NCBI RefSeq assembly: GCF_013204845.1
Contig: NZ_JABMKY010000004.1
Coordinates: 1-64,000 of the forward strand
Direction of reading: 5' to 3'
Source: Paenibacillus qinlingensis
Lineage (GTDB): Bacteria; Bacillota; Bacilli; Paenibacillales; NBRC-103111
Length of the DNA stretch: 64,000 bases
Position numbers and translations under genes: made by a program. Of the stretch, positions 35,886 to 45,886 are shown piece after piece. Each line of letters starts with the position of its first letter. The stretch's first letter is position 1. Under the pieces are notes generated by a model. It saw only the letters and a list, made by a program, of their open reading frames with translations, was not told where the DNA came from and made no database searches.

Positions 35886-37631
35886 ATGAATGTTCAAACT
35901 GAACCAAAACGCTCTAAAGAAGAACTAATTGAGAAGCTGACGCAGCCAGACCTGATTACAGGCTCCGAGATTTTGCTAAGAAGCTTATTGCTGGAGGGTG
36001 TGGACTGCGTCTTTGGATACCCAGGCGGCGCTGTATTGTACATCTATGATGCGATGCATGATTTTGATGATTTCAATCACTTATTGACTAGACATGAGCA
36101 AGGCGCTATTCACGCAGCTGACGGCTACGCTCGTTCAACTGGCAAAGTTGGCGTATGTATCGCAACTTCCGGACCGGGGGCTACGAATCTAGTCACAGGT
36201 ATTGCTACAGCATATATGGATTCTGTTCCTCTAGTTGTTATTACAGGTAACGTTGCGACGAATTTCATCGGTACGGATGCTTTCCAAGAGGCTGACATTA
36301 CAGGTATTACAATGCCGATTACGAAGCACAGCTACTTAGTAAGAGACGTAAATGACCTACCGCGTATCATTCACGAAGCATTCCATATTGCGAACTCAGG
36401 ACGTAAGGGCCCGGTTCTCATTGACATACCAAAGGATGTCTCCGCTCATAAAACGATATTTAAACCTGCAAAGGATGTAAGCATTCGTGGTTACAACCCT
36501 ACGGTACAACCGAATAAGCTGCAAGTTGATAAGCTGATCAAAGCCATCGAAGAGGCTGAACGTCCAGTAATCATTGCAGGGGGCGGCGTTGTTTATGCGG
36601 ATGCTTCCAATGAATTGATCGAATTTGTTAATAAAACACAGATCCCAGTAGCCACGACTTTGCTTGGCTTAAGCGGCTTCCCAAGTGCACACGAGCTATG
36701 GCTCGGTATGCCGGGGATGCACGGAACGTTTACAGCGAATACAGCGATCCAGAATGCAGATCTATTGATTTCTATCGGTTCCCGATTCGATGATCGGGTG
36801 ACGATGAATTTGAATGGTTTTGCTCCAAAGGTAAAAGTAATCGCTCATATCGACGTAGATCCAGCTGAAATCGGCAAAAACGTGAAGACGGATATCCCAT
36901 GCGTTGGTGATGTGAAAGCCGTTCTGGAGTATGCGAATACGAAAGCGAAGCCTGCGAATAACGCAGCATGGATCGCTGAACTGCAAGAAAGCAAAGAGAA
37001 GTTCCCGTTGAAATACGGCGAAACCGAAACTGAACTTAAACCGCAATACGTTATTGAAATGATCAGCGAAACAACCAAAGGTGAAGCTATCATTACAACT
37101 GACGTTGGTCAGCATCAAATGTGGGCTGCGCAGTTCTATAAATTCAAAAACCCTCGTTCCCTGGTAACATCAGGTGGACTTGGCACGATGGGCTTCGGAT
37201 TCCCTTCGGCAATCGGTGCTCAAATGGGGAACCCGGATAAACTGGTTGTTTCCATTAATGGAGACGGCGGCGTTCAGATGTGTGCGCAAGAGCTTGCGAT
37301 CTGTGCGATCAACAACATTCCGGTTAAGGTTGTTATTATCAACAACCAAGTGCTTGGCATGGTTCGCCAATGGCAAGAAATCATTTATGATAATCGTTAT
37401 AGTCACATTGACTTGGCAGGAAGCCCTGATTTCGTGAAGCTTGCAGAAGCTTACGGCGTGAAAGGCTTACGCGCGACGACGAAAGAAGAAGCGAGAAGAG
37501 TATGGCAGGAAGCCCTCGATACACCGGGGCCTGTCGTTATTGATTTCGTCGTACCGAAGGGCGAGAACGTGTTCCCGATGGTTAAAGCGGGCGATACAAT
37601 TAGTGACATGTTAATGGGGGATTCGGAATGA
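35886..37631 (+). CDS. ilvB: Acetolactate synthase, large subunit
   Basis: A ThDP-dependent enzyme that joins pyruvate to pyruvate or 2-ketobutyrate, the first shared step to valine, leucine and isoleucine. The 581 residues contain the N-terminal PYR domain (FGYPGGAVLYIYDAM, RHEQGAIHAADGYARS with catalytic Glu). A central FAD-binding domain follows, then the PP domain with the ThDP motif NGDGGVQMCAQELA ending in NNQ. The sequence is the biosynthetic, FAD-binding type rather than a catabolic AlsS, as shown by the small subunit next door. GAGAGGAGG lies before the ATG. It is under T-box control and overlaps the next gene by 4 nt. Confidence 0.96.
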   Translation: MNVQTEPKRSKEELIEKLTQPDLITGSEILLRSLLLEGVDCVFGYPGGAVLYIYDAMHDFDDFNHLLTRHEQGAIHAADGYARSTGKVGVCIATSGPGATNLVTGIATAYMDSVPLVVITGNVATNFIGTDAFQEADITGITMPITKHSYLVRDVNDLPRIIHEAFHIANSGRKGPVLIDIPKDVSAHKTIFKPAKDVSIRGYNPTVQPNKLQVDKLIKAIEEAERPVIIAGGGVVYADASNELIEFVNKTQIPVATTLLGLSGFPSAHELWLGMPGMHGTFTANTAIQNADLLISIGSRFDDRVTMNLNGFAPKVKVIAHIDVDPAEIGKNVKTDIPCVGDVKAVLEYANTKAKPANNAAWIAELQESKEKFPLKYGETETELKPQYVIEMISETTKGEAIITTDVGQHQMWAAQFYKFKNPRSLVTSGGLGTMGFGFPSAIGAQMGNPDKLVVSINGDGGVQMCAQELAICAINNIPVKVVIINNQVLGMVRQWQEIIYDNRYSHIDLAGSPDFVKLAEAYGVKGLRATTKEEARRVWQEALDTPGPVVIDFVVPKGENVFPMVKAGDTISDMLMGDSE

Positions 37632-38116
37632 CAACTAAACATACAGTTTCCGTACTCGTAAACAATCAGCCTGGTGTCCTGCAACGTGTTTCTGGTTTGT
37701 TCGGACGCCGCGGCTTTAACATTGAGAGCATCACTGTAGGAGAGTCCGAGGAAAACGGACTTTCCCGGATGGTTATCGTAACCACAGGTGACGACAATAC
37801 GTTGGAGCAAATCTCCAAACAATTGTACAAGTTGATTGACGTTATCAAAGTTATTGATTTGAGCTCCAATCCTATGGTAGCTAGAGAACTCGCACTTATT
37901 AAAGTAAATGCTGAACCGATTATGCGTCCAGAAATTCTTGGTATCGTTGAAACGTTCCGCGCGGCCGTTGTCGATATCGGTCCTGCTTCATTGATCGTGC
38001 AAGTTGTTGGAGATTCAGATAAAATAGATGCTATGGTCGAATTGCTTCGTCCTTATGGCATTCGTGAGCTTTCCCGTACGGGCGTTACTGCGATGATTCG
38101 CGGTTCGGTTAAATAA
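37628..38116 (+). CDS. ilvN: Acetolactate synthase, small regulatory subunit
   Basis: A 162-residue regulatory subunit (ilvH in Bacillus nomenclature). An N-terminal ACT domain (VSVLVNNQPGVLQRVSGLFGRRGFNIESI, about 6-34) binds valine for feedback inhibition. A C-terminal domain completes the activation of IlvB. The ATGA overlap with ilvB gives tight translational coupling. The gene is followed by a long inverted repeat before ilvC. Confidence 0.95.
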   Translation: MTTKHTVSVLVNNQPGVLQRVSGLFGRRGFNIESITVGESEENGLSRMVIVTTGDDNTLEQISKQLYKLIDVIKVIDLSSNPMVARELALIKVNAEPIMRPEILGIVETFRAAVVDIGPASLIVQVVGDSDKIDAMVELLRPYGIRELSRTGVTAMIRGSVK

Positions 38117-38153
38117 AGAGAAACACCTAGTTCCAAAGAGATGTAAACTCTCT

Positions 38154-38207
38154 TTGAGTGGGTGTTTCAGCGAAGTACCACGGTAAATCGTTGAAACACC
38201 CACTCAA
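38154..38207 (+). repeat. 54-nt near-perfect palindrome between ilvN and ilvC
   Basis: Two arms of 27 nt match as inverted copies in 23 of 27 positions, including 16 perfect outer pairs (TTGAGTGGGTGTTTCA with TGAAACACCCACTCAA). No T-run follows, so it is not a standard terminator. In the RNA it would form a very stable intercistronic hairpin just upstream of the ilvC ribosome site. In B. subtilis the ilv-leu mRNA is processed near ilvC and stabilised by a 5' hairpin, so a similar role is possible here. Confidence 0.8.
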
Positions 38208-38214
38208 GGGGTAG

Positions 38215-39246
<1,032 letters not shown>

Positions 39247-39278
39247 TCTGCGTAATTATTGAATCTTATAGGCTGTAC

Positions 39279-39327
39279 ATTCCACAGGGAGTGATTGAGG
39301 AGAATTTCCCAATTGCTCCCTGTGAAT
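39279..39327 (+). repeat. Intercistronic hairpin between ilvC and leuA
   Basis: Arms ATTCCACAGGGAG (39279-39291) and CTCCCTGTGAAT (39316-39327) pair with one bulged base. Inner pairing around GATTG and CAATT extends it. There is no T-run, so it is probably an mRNA-stability or processing element rather than a terminator. Confidence 0.6.
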
Positions 39328-39405
39328 ACTATAACGACATGGAAAAAATATCTTTAGCAAGAGCTTACGAAGTAGGTTTTCTAAAGAAAACTCTTAGGAG
39401 GTGAC

Positions 39406-40956
39406 ATGGTGCGTAAAATTTACATTTTTGATACAACCCTTCGTGATGGCGAGCAGTCACCAGGTGTGAACTTGAACACACAAGAGAAGGTTGAGATTGC
39501 CTTGCAGCTGGAGAAGCTTGGTGTAGATCGTATGGAGGCTGGTTTTCCTGCGGCATCCCCAGGGGACTTGGCTGGTGTGAATGCGGTCGCTAGAGCGATT
39601 AAGAACGCTTCTGTTATCGGCTTGTCCCGTGCGAGAGAGAATGATATCGAGGCTGTGCGTGAAGCCCTTCAAGGTGCACAAGATCCATGCATCCATCTCT
39701 TCCTTGCTACGTCTCCAATTCACCGTCAGCATAAGCTGCGGATGGAGAAGCACCAAGTGCTGGAAACGGCTGAAGCAGCGATTAAATATGCGAAGAAGTA
39801 TTTCAGCAAAATTGAGTTCTCACTCGAGGATGCTGGACGTACGGAGCTGGACTTTATCGCTGAAGTAACAAGCATGGCGATTCGCGCTGGCGCTTCTGTC
39901 GTGAATATTCCAGATACGGTCGGATATATGACACCATATGACTATGGTAATATTTTCAAAATGCTGAAAGAAACTGTTCCAGGCATTGAGAAAATTCAAT
40001 TGAGCGCGCACTGTCATGACGACTTAGGCATGGCAACTGCGAACGCGCTCGCTGCTGTTCTGAACGGTGCCGATCAAATCGAAGGCACGATCAATGGGAT
40101 TGGCGAGCGAGCAGGGAACACCTCGATCGAGGAAGTCGTCATGGCGCTGGAAACACGCCAAGACTTCTACCAAGCGAAAACATCGCTTGTGTTGAACGAG
40201 ATCTACCGCACCAGCCGACTAGTCAGCAAGCTGACGGGCATGGTGGTTCCAGGCAACAAGGCGATTGTTGGCGCTAACGCCTTCGCGCATGAGTCCGGCA
40301 TCCATCAGGATGGCATGCTCAAAGAGAAAACGACCTACGAGATTATGTCTCCTGAAACTATCGGCGTGAAGGAAAGTAAGCTCGTGATGGGCAAACATTC
40401 CGGACGCCATGCGTTCCGTGAGAAGCTCATTGATCTAGGCTACGAGCTCGGCGACGAGCAAGTGAACGTGGCTTTTGCCAAGTTCAAGGATTTGGCAGAT
40501 CGCAAGAAGCAGGTAGAAGATGAAGATATTCGTGCTTTGATCGAAGAAAAATTGATCGAGACGCCGGAAATTTTCGCTTTAGGCACGCTTCAAGTAGCTT
40601 ACGGCAACCAAATGACACCAACCGCAACCGTTCATGTTCGCTTCCAAGATGGCAGCGAAGTGGCTGAAAGCGCGGTAGGAAACGGTTCGGTTGACGCAAT
40701 TTACAACGCGATCGATAAAGCGACGAAGGAAAACGTGGAGCTTGACGACTATTCCATCAAATCCGTTTCTCACGGGAAAGATGCGCTTGGTGAAGTTCAC
40801 GTGGTTCTGAAACAAGACACCATTTCCGTTCAAGGGCGCGGTATTTCGACGGATATTCTGGAAGCTAGCGCGAAGGCTTACCTAGACGCTGTGAACAGAC
40901 TGATTGAGAAACGCAAAAACCCAACAAGTAACAGAAGCAACGTTACGTTAATATAA
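39406..40956 (+). CDS. leuA: 2-isopropylmalate synthase
   Basis: Condenses acetyl-CoA with 2-ketoisovalerate, the first step of leucine synthesis. The 516 residues include the HMGL-like catalytic barrel with [16 protein letters not shown] (metal-binding Asp), [15 protein letters not shown] (metal-binding His pair) and [14 protein letters not shown]-terminal allosteric domain from about 390 mediates leucine feedback. AGGAGG lies 4 nt before the ATG at 39406 and 7 nt before the GTG at 39409; the GTG gives the usual [10 protein letters not shown] start, so the first residue may be one codon later. It follows ilvC by 159 nt in the same operon. Confidence 0.96.
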   Translation: MVRKIYIFDTTLRDGEQSPGVNLNTQEKVEIALQLEKLGVDRMEAGFPAASPGDLAGVNAVARAIKNASVIGLSRARENDIEAVREALQGAQDPCIHLFLATSPIHRQHKLRMEKHQVLETAEAAIKYAKKYFSKIEFSLEDAGRTELDFIAEVTSMAIRAGASVVNIPDTVGYMTPYDYGNIFKMLKETVPGIEKIQLSAHCHDDLGMATANALAAVLNGADQIEGTINGIGERAGNTSIEEVVMALETRQDFYQAKTSLVLNEIYRTSRLVSKLTGMVVPGNKAIVGANAFAHESGIHQDGMLKEKTTYEIMSPETIGVKESKLVMGKHSGRHAFREKLIDLGYELGDEQVNVAFAKFKDLADRKKQVEDEDIRALIEEKLIETPEIFALGTLQVAYGNQMTPTATVHVRFQDGSEVAESAVGNGSVDAIYNAIDKATKENVELDDYSIKSVSHGKDALGEVHVVLKQDTISVQGRGISTDILEASAKAYLDAVNRLIEKRKNPTSNRSNVTLI

Positions 40957-40983
40957 TCTCTTAGCTTACATGGCAACCCGGAT

Positions 40984-41021
40984 AAGCACCTCACCTCCAC
41001 GATTCGAGGAGGGGTGCTTTC
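40984..41021 (+). terminator. Probable terminator or attenuator after leuA
   Basis: Arms AAGCACCTCACCTC and GAGGAGGGGTGCTT with a weak TTT tail. Some read-through into the aminotransferase gene is likely. Confidence 0.6.
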
Positions 41022-41048
41022 TACAAATGCGAAAGGATGCGTCCCTGT

Positions 41049-42245
41049 ATGAAATATCGATTTTCTAAATCGTTGGAAGGCTTCTCATCGTCAGCTGTAA
41101 GAGAAATTCTTAAGCTAACTCAAGGGAGCTCGATTATTTCCTTTGCTGGCGGATTGCCTGCTGAAGAGTTTTTCCCATTAGACGCGGTTAGCGAAGCGTT
41201 CACAAGAGTTGTTGGTGGCGGGAAGTCTGCGTTGCAATACGGGTTAACAGAGGGCTACAAGCCTTTGCGAGAGTCCTTGTGTAAGCGAATGGCAGCGAAG
41301 AACATGCTGGTTACACCAGACGAGATGCTGTTGACGACAGGGTCGCAGCAAGCGATTGACCTTTTGACACGTGTATATATTGATGAAGGCGATGTCATTC
41401 TCGTTGAAAGTCCGACATATTTGGCTGCGATTCAAGTGTTCCAAGCCAAAGGCGCGAAGATCTATTCCGTTGACAGCGATAGCGATGGCATGATTCTTGA
41501 TGATTTGTCGGCCAAAATTGCGAAGCATAATCCGAAAATGGTTTACGTCATTCCAACCTTCTCGAACCCTGCAGGGCGTGCATGGAGCTTGGAACGTCGT
41601 CAAGGCTTGCTGGATATTTGCCGCGGTGCCGACGTGTTGATTCTGGAAGATGACCCGTATGGGGAAATCCAGTTTGACGAGAGCGAAAGCTACCCAACTG
41701 TTTACTCGCTTGGTGGCAAAGCTGAGGGTGGTAACGTCGTTTACACGAGCACCTTCTCCAAAACCGTAGCTCCTGCATTCCGTACAGGTTGGGTGATGGG
41801 GGACGAGTCGTTGATTCGTCAAGTTGCACGCTTCAAGCAATCCGCGGATCTGCATTCCAGCACGATTGATCAGCAAACGCTGTATCATTTGCTTGAGCAT
41901 TTTGATCTGGACGCGCATATTTCTTTGATCCGTGAACAGTATTTGGATCGGATGAAGTTCATGTCAGGACTGCTCAAAGAGTTGAACTGGCCTGGTCTGA
42001 AATGGGAAGAACCAAAGGGCGGTATGTTCATTTGGGTTGAGCTTCCTGAGCAAATTAACGCAGCGGATTTGTTGAAAATCGCGGTCAAAGAAGGCGTTGC
42101 CTTTGTTCCCGGTGCTACGTTCTACGCGGAGAGTCCACAGTACAACACCATGCGCCTGAACTACACGCACACCGATAAAGAAACTACTGTTCTGGGCATG
42201 AAAAAGCTCGCAAAGGCAATGGAATCATATTTGCAAAATGCATAA
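41049..42245 (+). CDS. PLP-dependent aminotransferase (fold type I, MocR/LysN-like)
   Basis: A 398-residue class I/II aminotransferase. Marks are SIISFAGGLPAEEFFP and the substrate-site YGLTEGYKPLRESL near the N-terminus. VYVIPTFSNPAGRAWSLERR and DDPYGEIQFDE follow, and the PLP-binding Lys238 is in YTSTFSKTVAPAFRTGW. There is no N-terminal GntR domain, so it is an enzyme rather than a MocR regulator. Position directly after leuA suggests transamination of a branched-chain keto acid, but 2-aminoadipate or aromatic specificity is possible. I chose the ATG at 41049; the ATG at 41037 abuts its own AAAGG and is unlikely. Confidence 0.88.
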   Translation: MKYRFSKSLEGFSSSAVREILKLTQGSSIISFAGGLPAEEFFPLDAVSEAFTRVVGGGKSALQYGLTEGYKPLRESLCKRMAAKNMLVTPDEMLLTTGSQQAIDLLTRVYIDEGDVILVESPTYLAAIQVFQAKGAKIYSVDSDSDGMILDDLSAKIAKHNPKMVYVIPTFSNPAGRAWSLERRQGLLDICRGADVLILEDDPYGEIQFDESESYPTVYSLGGKAEGGNVVYTSTFSKTVAPAFRTGWVMGDESLIRQVARFKQSADLHSSTIDQQTLYHLLEHFDLDAHISLIREQYLDRMKFMSGLLKELNWPGLKWEEPKGGMFIWVELPEQINAADLLKIAVKEGVAFVPGATFYAESPQYNTMRLNYTHTDKETTVLGMKKLAKAMESYLQNA

Positions 42246-42256
42246 AAGAGGTACAG

Positions 42257-42288
42257 CACCCAAAGCCGTTGGCTTTGGGTGTTTTTTT
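42257..42288 (+). terminator. Intrinsic terminator after the aminotransferase gene
   Basis: A perfect 11-bp stem, CACCCAAAGCC with GGCTTTGGGTG, and a run of T. Confidence 0.9.
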
Positions 42289-42301
42289 GTGGCGCGCAGC
42301 A

Positions 42302-42715
42302 CAGCGGCTGCGGCGCCGATGGGCGCGGATAAGGCCAGAATTGAGCCTTAAAGTACAGCGCTCCGGTTACGCCGGGAGGGAAAGGAGGCAATAGCGCCTT
42401 TTTTGGGCGCTATTGCAGTGACTGCGGCGCCGATGGGCGCGGATAAGGCCCGAAATGGGCCTTAAAGTACAGCGCTCCTGTTACGCCGGGAGGGAAAGGA
42501 GGCAATAGCGCCTTTTTTGGGCGCTATTGCAGCGGCTGCGGCGCCGATGGGCGCGGATAAGGCCCGAAATGGGCCTTGAAGTATAGCACGCCGGATACGC
42601 CGGGAGGTAAAGGAGGCAATAGCGCCTTTTTTGGGCGCAATTGCAGTGACTGCGGCGCCGATTGGCGCGGATAAGGCCCGAAATGGGCCTTAAATTATAG
42701 CACGCCGGGTACAGT
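42302..42715. repeat. GC-rich 114-bp tandem repeat, about 3.6 copies
   Basis: The anchor CGGCGCCGAT recurs at 42311, 42425, 42539 and 42653, exactly 114 bp apart; the last copy is partial. Each full unit has a hairpin AAGGCCC/GGGCCTT with a 5-nt loop and, about 50 bp on, GCAATAGCGCC/GGCGCTATTGC around TTTTTT. Copies differ by scattered single bases only. No long frame with protein character is seen. The array lies between the aminotransferase terminator and the 3' end of the DUF559 gene. Confidence 0.93.
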
Positions 42716-42721
42716 CACTAC

Positions 42722-43408
42722 TCACCTAACCATCTGAGTAGCAACACTCGGATGCAATCGATAGCCTCTTATCCGTTGCTGTCCTTCAACCGAGGGGATG
42801 AGAAGCTGTTTCTCTTTCATCTGGTGGAGGAGGTTCCTTGACTTTTTAATTCCGAATTTAAAATGTTCAGATACATGACGAGGAGTGATCGCTTTTCCAT
42901 GTGAGAGGGCAAGTAGACAAATTGTTTGTTCAATGATACGTAGCTCTCCGTAGTGTTTTTGTTCCCCGTGTTGTTCGCTGAAATATTTTCCAATAAATTG
43001 CAGGATAATTTGCTCGCACATACGAGGGCGATTCTTCACATCATCATAGGAAAAGCGCAAAACTTTCCATCCATCGATCATTAAATGGTTTTGACGGATA
43101 AGCCCATCCGAGAATTGTGTGCGGCTGATCTCGCCGGCATGTGTGGCGTACCCATCAATTTCGATAGCAAGTTTCAGCCCTTGTCGAATGTAGGCAAAAT
43201 CGATATAACGAGTGCCATCGCGGAAATCCTTGACCTCAAACTCTGGATGCAAATGTAGAAATTCGCCTAATGCTCTCCACCATACTTGTTTGAGGAATAA
43301 TCGCTCGGCATGCCCATGCCCATCTAGTAATCTTCGCAAGCGTTCCCCCTTACGTTTCCTAGCATGTTCCTGCATGAATGCTTCATATGATGTATCGAAA
43401 ACTGACAA
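42722..43408 (-). CDS. DUF559-type endonuclease-like protein with winged-helix-like C-terminus
   Basis: A 228-residue protein. Residues about 30-145 resemble the DUF559/Vsr-like endonuclease fold: an E-containing helix (AERLFLKQVWWRALGEF), YIDFAYIRQGLKLAIEIDGY with the acidic D...E.D pattern, and a basic RQNHLMIDGWKVLRFSYDDV strand. Residues about 165-228 look like a small winged helix (TPRHVSEHFKFGIKKSRNLLHQMKEKQL). The combination suggests a DNA-binding nuclease, perhaps repair-related. Activity is inferred. It ends 7 bases from the 114-bp repeat array and is divergent from vanW across a structured hairpin. Confidence 0.75.
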   Translation of the reverse strand: MSVFDTSYEAFMQEHARKRKGERLRRLLDGHGHAERLFLKQVWWRALGEFLHLHPEFEVKDFRDGTRYIDFAYIRQGLKLAIEIDGYATHAGEISRTQFSDGLIRQNHLMIDGWKVLRFSYDDVKNRPRMCEQIILQFIGKYFSEQHGEQKHYGELRIIEQTICLLALSHGKAITPRHVSEHFKFGIKKSRNLLHQMKEKQLLIPSVEGQQRIRGYRLHPSVATQMVR

Positions 43409-43443
43409 AATCCAATCTCGCCCCTTTTTCAGAAAATAAACAA

Positions 43444-43485
43444 GCCGCTCCCTAGCATCAGCAAAGGCTGAACTAGAAAAGCGGC
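43444..43485. repeat. Three-tier hairpin between the DUF559 and vanW genes
   Basis: Nested complementary blocks GCCGCT/AGCGGC, CTAG/CTAG and CAGC/GCTG surround an AAAG loop, forming an interrupted stem. It lies 36 nt upstream of the DUF559 start and would be in that gene's leader. On the minus strand a T-rich tract follows, so it could act as an attenuator. Confidence 0.55.
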
Positions 43486-43624
43486 GTGTGCTTCACTACC
43501 ATTTTTTAACACTTTAACACAGGTACATCGGAGTGATCAAGCTACAGAAGGATTTTGGGTCCGTTGACTTGGAATTATTTTGAAATTAAGATGGAAATAG
43601 GTTGTGAGAATGGAGGCTTACCGT

Positions 43625-44455
43625 ATGAGTAAACCCTTAAAACCGATCCACCGCAGTCGCGCTAGGATTTATCTAGGGATCAAGGCGTATCGTTTGAAAC
43701 GATACTGTGCCTGGTTATTTGATGGCAAAAGATATGCCTCCCATAAACAGAGTGACAGGCTCCCTCAACTGGCTTTCACGCACCGTACACCGCTTCTAAG
43801 ACAGTTGAAAGATGTGGATATGTGGCTTCAGCATAACAAAGTGATTAATTTGAATATGGCTGCAAAGCAGTTGAATGGCGTGATTATCCAGCCTGGTGAG
43901 ACTTTTTCCTATTGGCGTTTAATTGGCAGCACAACCCGTAGAAAAGGGTATGTTGATGGCATGGTGCTTTTTCACGGAAAGGTGAAGACGGGGGTTGGAG
44001 GCGGTTTGTGCCAGCTTTCGAATTTGATCTATTGGATGACGCTGCATACACCGCTTACGGTAACGGAAAGGTATCGTCACAGCTATGATGTATTTCCAGA
44101 TGCGGGGAGATCTCAGCCATTTGGGAGCGGGGCAACGTGTTATTATAATTATTTGGATTTGCAAATTCGGAACGAGACACTAGAACCGTATCAGTTGACG
44201 ATCCATGTTTCGGATACCCATTTAGTTGGTGAATGGCGTGCGAGTAGTCCCAATTTACATAGCTACGAAATTTATGAGAAGAGCCACAGAATCACACGAG
44301 AATACTGGGGTGGTTATGTGCGGCATAATGAAATTCACCGAAGGGTGAAGAATCGAGAAGGTCAGCTCATAAGGGATGAATGGGTGACGGATAACCATGC
44401 GATTATGATGTACGAACCTTTGCTGACAGCTGGAGATAACAATAGCAATGGATGA
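43625..44455 (+). CDS. VanW family protein
   Basis: A 276-residue protein of the VanW family, first seen in vancomycin-resistance clusters but common in Firmicutes without any link to resistance. Family marks are NLNMAAKQLNGVIIQPGETFSYW, RRKGYVDGMVL and KTGVGGGLCQLSNLIYWMTLHTPL. The block TERYRHSYDVFPD is also present. There is no signal peptide; the N-terminus is basic. The biochemical role of VanW is not known. I chose the ATG at 43625 because GGAGG lies 8 nt upstream; a GTG at 43604 is possible but unsupported. No van genes are nearby, so no resistance function is implied. Confidence 0.87.
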   Translation: MSKPLKPIHRSRARIYLGIKAYRLKRYCAWLFDGKRYASHKQSDRLPQLAFTHRTPLLRQLKDVDMWLQHNKVINLNMAAKQLNGVIIQPGETFSYWRLIGSTTRRKGYVDGMVLFHGKVKTGVGGGLCQLSNLIYWMTLHTPLTVTERYRHSYDVFPDAGRSQPFGSGATCYYNYLDLQIRNETLEPYQLTIHVSDTHLVGEWRASSPNLHSYEIYEKSHRITREYWGGYVRHNEIHRRVKNREGQLIRDEWVTDNHAIMMYEPLLTAGDNNSNG

Positions 44456-44644
44456 AATTACATAAGATTTATGGTATGCGGCGATCTACGGTAGGTGTCA
44501 TTGTATTCATTTTCATGCTCATCAAACCAAGCTAAAACGTGAATCCTTTTTTGTCAAAAACGAGGGGGGAGATTTTTCATGCATGTTTATAGGAATAAAC
44601 TATCAAAGCGATAGCTTTTATATCTAAAGTAGCGTGTTATCTTA

Positions 44645-44653
44645 TGGTACAAT
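44645..44653 (+). promoter_or_regulatory. Possible extended -10 promoter for leuB
   Basis: TGGTACAAT (44645-44653) is a TGN plus TACAAT extended -10 box, 60 nt before the leuB start. No good -35 box is visible upstream. Confidence 0.4.
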
Positions 44654-44712
44654 GAGGTCAGGATATAACGATAGGAATGCTAACAAACTAGGTTTGCTAA
44701 AATAAGGAGTGA

Positions 44713-45801
44713 ATGATTGTCATGGCTGATGTTAAAAAAATTGCGGTAATCGCTGGGGACGGTATTGGTCCAGAAGTCGTTGCAGAAGCAGAAAAAGTAT
44801 TGAAACGTACCGAAGAATTATTCGGCTATCAATTTGAAACGGAACACGCGCTTTTCGGCGGTATTGCAATCGATGAGAAAGGTACACCACTTCCGGAAGA
44901 AACATTGAAAGTTTGTCAATCCGCAGATGCTGTACTTCTTGGAGCAGTTGGTGGTCCGAAATGGGACAACAACTCCAAAGAACTTCGCCCTGAAACAGGT
45001 CTTCTAGGTATTCGTAAAGCGCTTGGCTTGTTCTCCAACATCCGCCCTGCATTCATTTTCGATTGCTTGAAAGAAGCTTCCACATTGAAACCAGAAGTTC
45101 TTGAAGGCACAGATTTGATCGTTGTTCGTGAGTTGACTGGCGGTATTTACTTCGGTGAGAAATTCCGTCGTGAAACAGCTAACGGTCAAGAAGCGGTTGA
45201 CACTTGTGCATATAACGTTACTGAAATCGAGCGTATCGCGCGTCAAGCGTTTGAAATTGCGCAAACACGTCGTAAGAAGCTTGCTTCCGTTGACAAAGCA
45301 AACGTTCTTGAAACATCCCGCCTATGGCGTGAAACGGTTAACCGCATCGCGGCTGACTACCCAGATGTTGAGCTTGAGCACGTATTGGTTGATAACTGTG
45401 CGATGCAATTGCTTCGCCGTCCGTCCTCCTTCGATGTTATCGTAACAGAGAATATGTTCGGCGACATCTTGAGCGACGAAGCAGCAATGCTTACAGGCTC
45501 TATCGGGATGCTAGCATCCGCTTCCCTTGGCGAAGGCGCATTCGGTTTGTACGAGCCGGTACACGGTTCTGCACCTGATATCGCAGGTCAAGGTATCTCC
45601 AACCCAATCGCAACAATCCTTTCCGTTGCCTTGATGTTCCGTTTGACTTTCGGTTACCACGAAGCAGCGGATTCCATCGAGCGCGCAGTGAAAGAAGTCT
45701 TAGACGCTGGTCACCGTACAGGCGACATCGCAGTGGATAAGAGCACAGCGATCGGTACGCTGGCAATGGGTCAATTGATTGTTGACGCAATGCGCAAATA
45801 A
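44713..45801 (+). CDS. leuB: 3-isopropylmalate dehydrogenase
   Basis: NAD-dependent oxidative decarboxylation of 3-isopropylmalate in leucine synthesis. The 362 residues have [16 protein letters not shown] at the N-terminus and [15 protein letters not shown] at the active site. The metal/NAD block [24 protein letters not shown] is also present, with a final [27 protein letters not shown] lies only 3 nt before the ATG at 44713 and 12 nt before the ATG at 44722 (MADVKK), so either start is possible. It is 3.7 kb downstream of leuA with its own likely promoter; leuC and leuD are not in the window. Confidence 0.95.
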   Translation: MIVMADVKKIAVIAGDGIGPEVVAEAEKVLKRTEELFGYQFETEHALFGGIAIDEKGTPLPEETLKVCQSADAVLLGAVGGPKWDNNSKELRPETGLLGIRKALGLFSNIRPAFIFDCLKEASTLKPEVLEGTDLIVVRELTGGIYFGEKFRRETANGQEAVDTCAYNVTEIERIARQAFEIAQTRRKKLASVDKANVLETSRLWRETVNRIAADYPDVELEHVLVDNCAMQLLRRPSSFDVIVTENMFGDILSDEAAMLTGSIGMLASASLGEGAFGLYEPVHGSAPDIAGQGISNPIATILSVALMFRLTFGYHEAADSIERAVKEVLDAGHRTGDIAVDKSTAIGTLAMGQLIVDAMRK

Positions 45802-45811
45802 TCATACAAAT

Positions 45812-45859
45812 AAGCTCGCACTTTCGAAGCAGATTGGCTTCGGGAATGCGGGCTTTTTT
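45812..45859 (+). terminator. Terminator after leuB
   Basis: A long imperfect stem with outer arms AAGCTCGCA and TGCGGGCTT, inner CGAAGC/GCTTCG, and a TTTTTT tract. Confidence 0.8.
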
Positions 45860-45886
45860 CATAGCAAGATGAGTGGGGATAATCAA

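Noticed and set aside
41049..42245. MocR-type regulator
   Set aside because: The protein has only the aminotransferase domain and no GntR helix-turn-helix.
42302..42715. CRISPR or IS-like element for the 114-bp repeats
   Set aside because: Units are adjacent without unique spacers, and there is no transposase or terminal inverted repeat with a target duplication.
43625..44455. Glycopeptide resistance island around vanW
   Set aside because: No vanA/B/H/X/R/S genes are nearby. VanW-family genes are common in this group without a resistance link.
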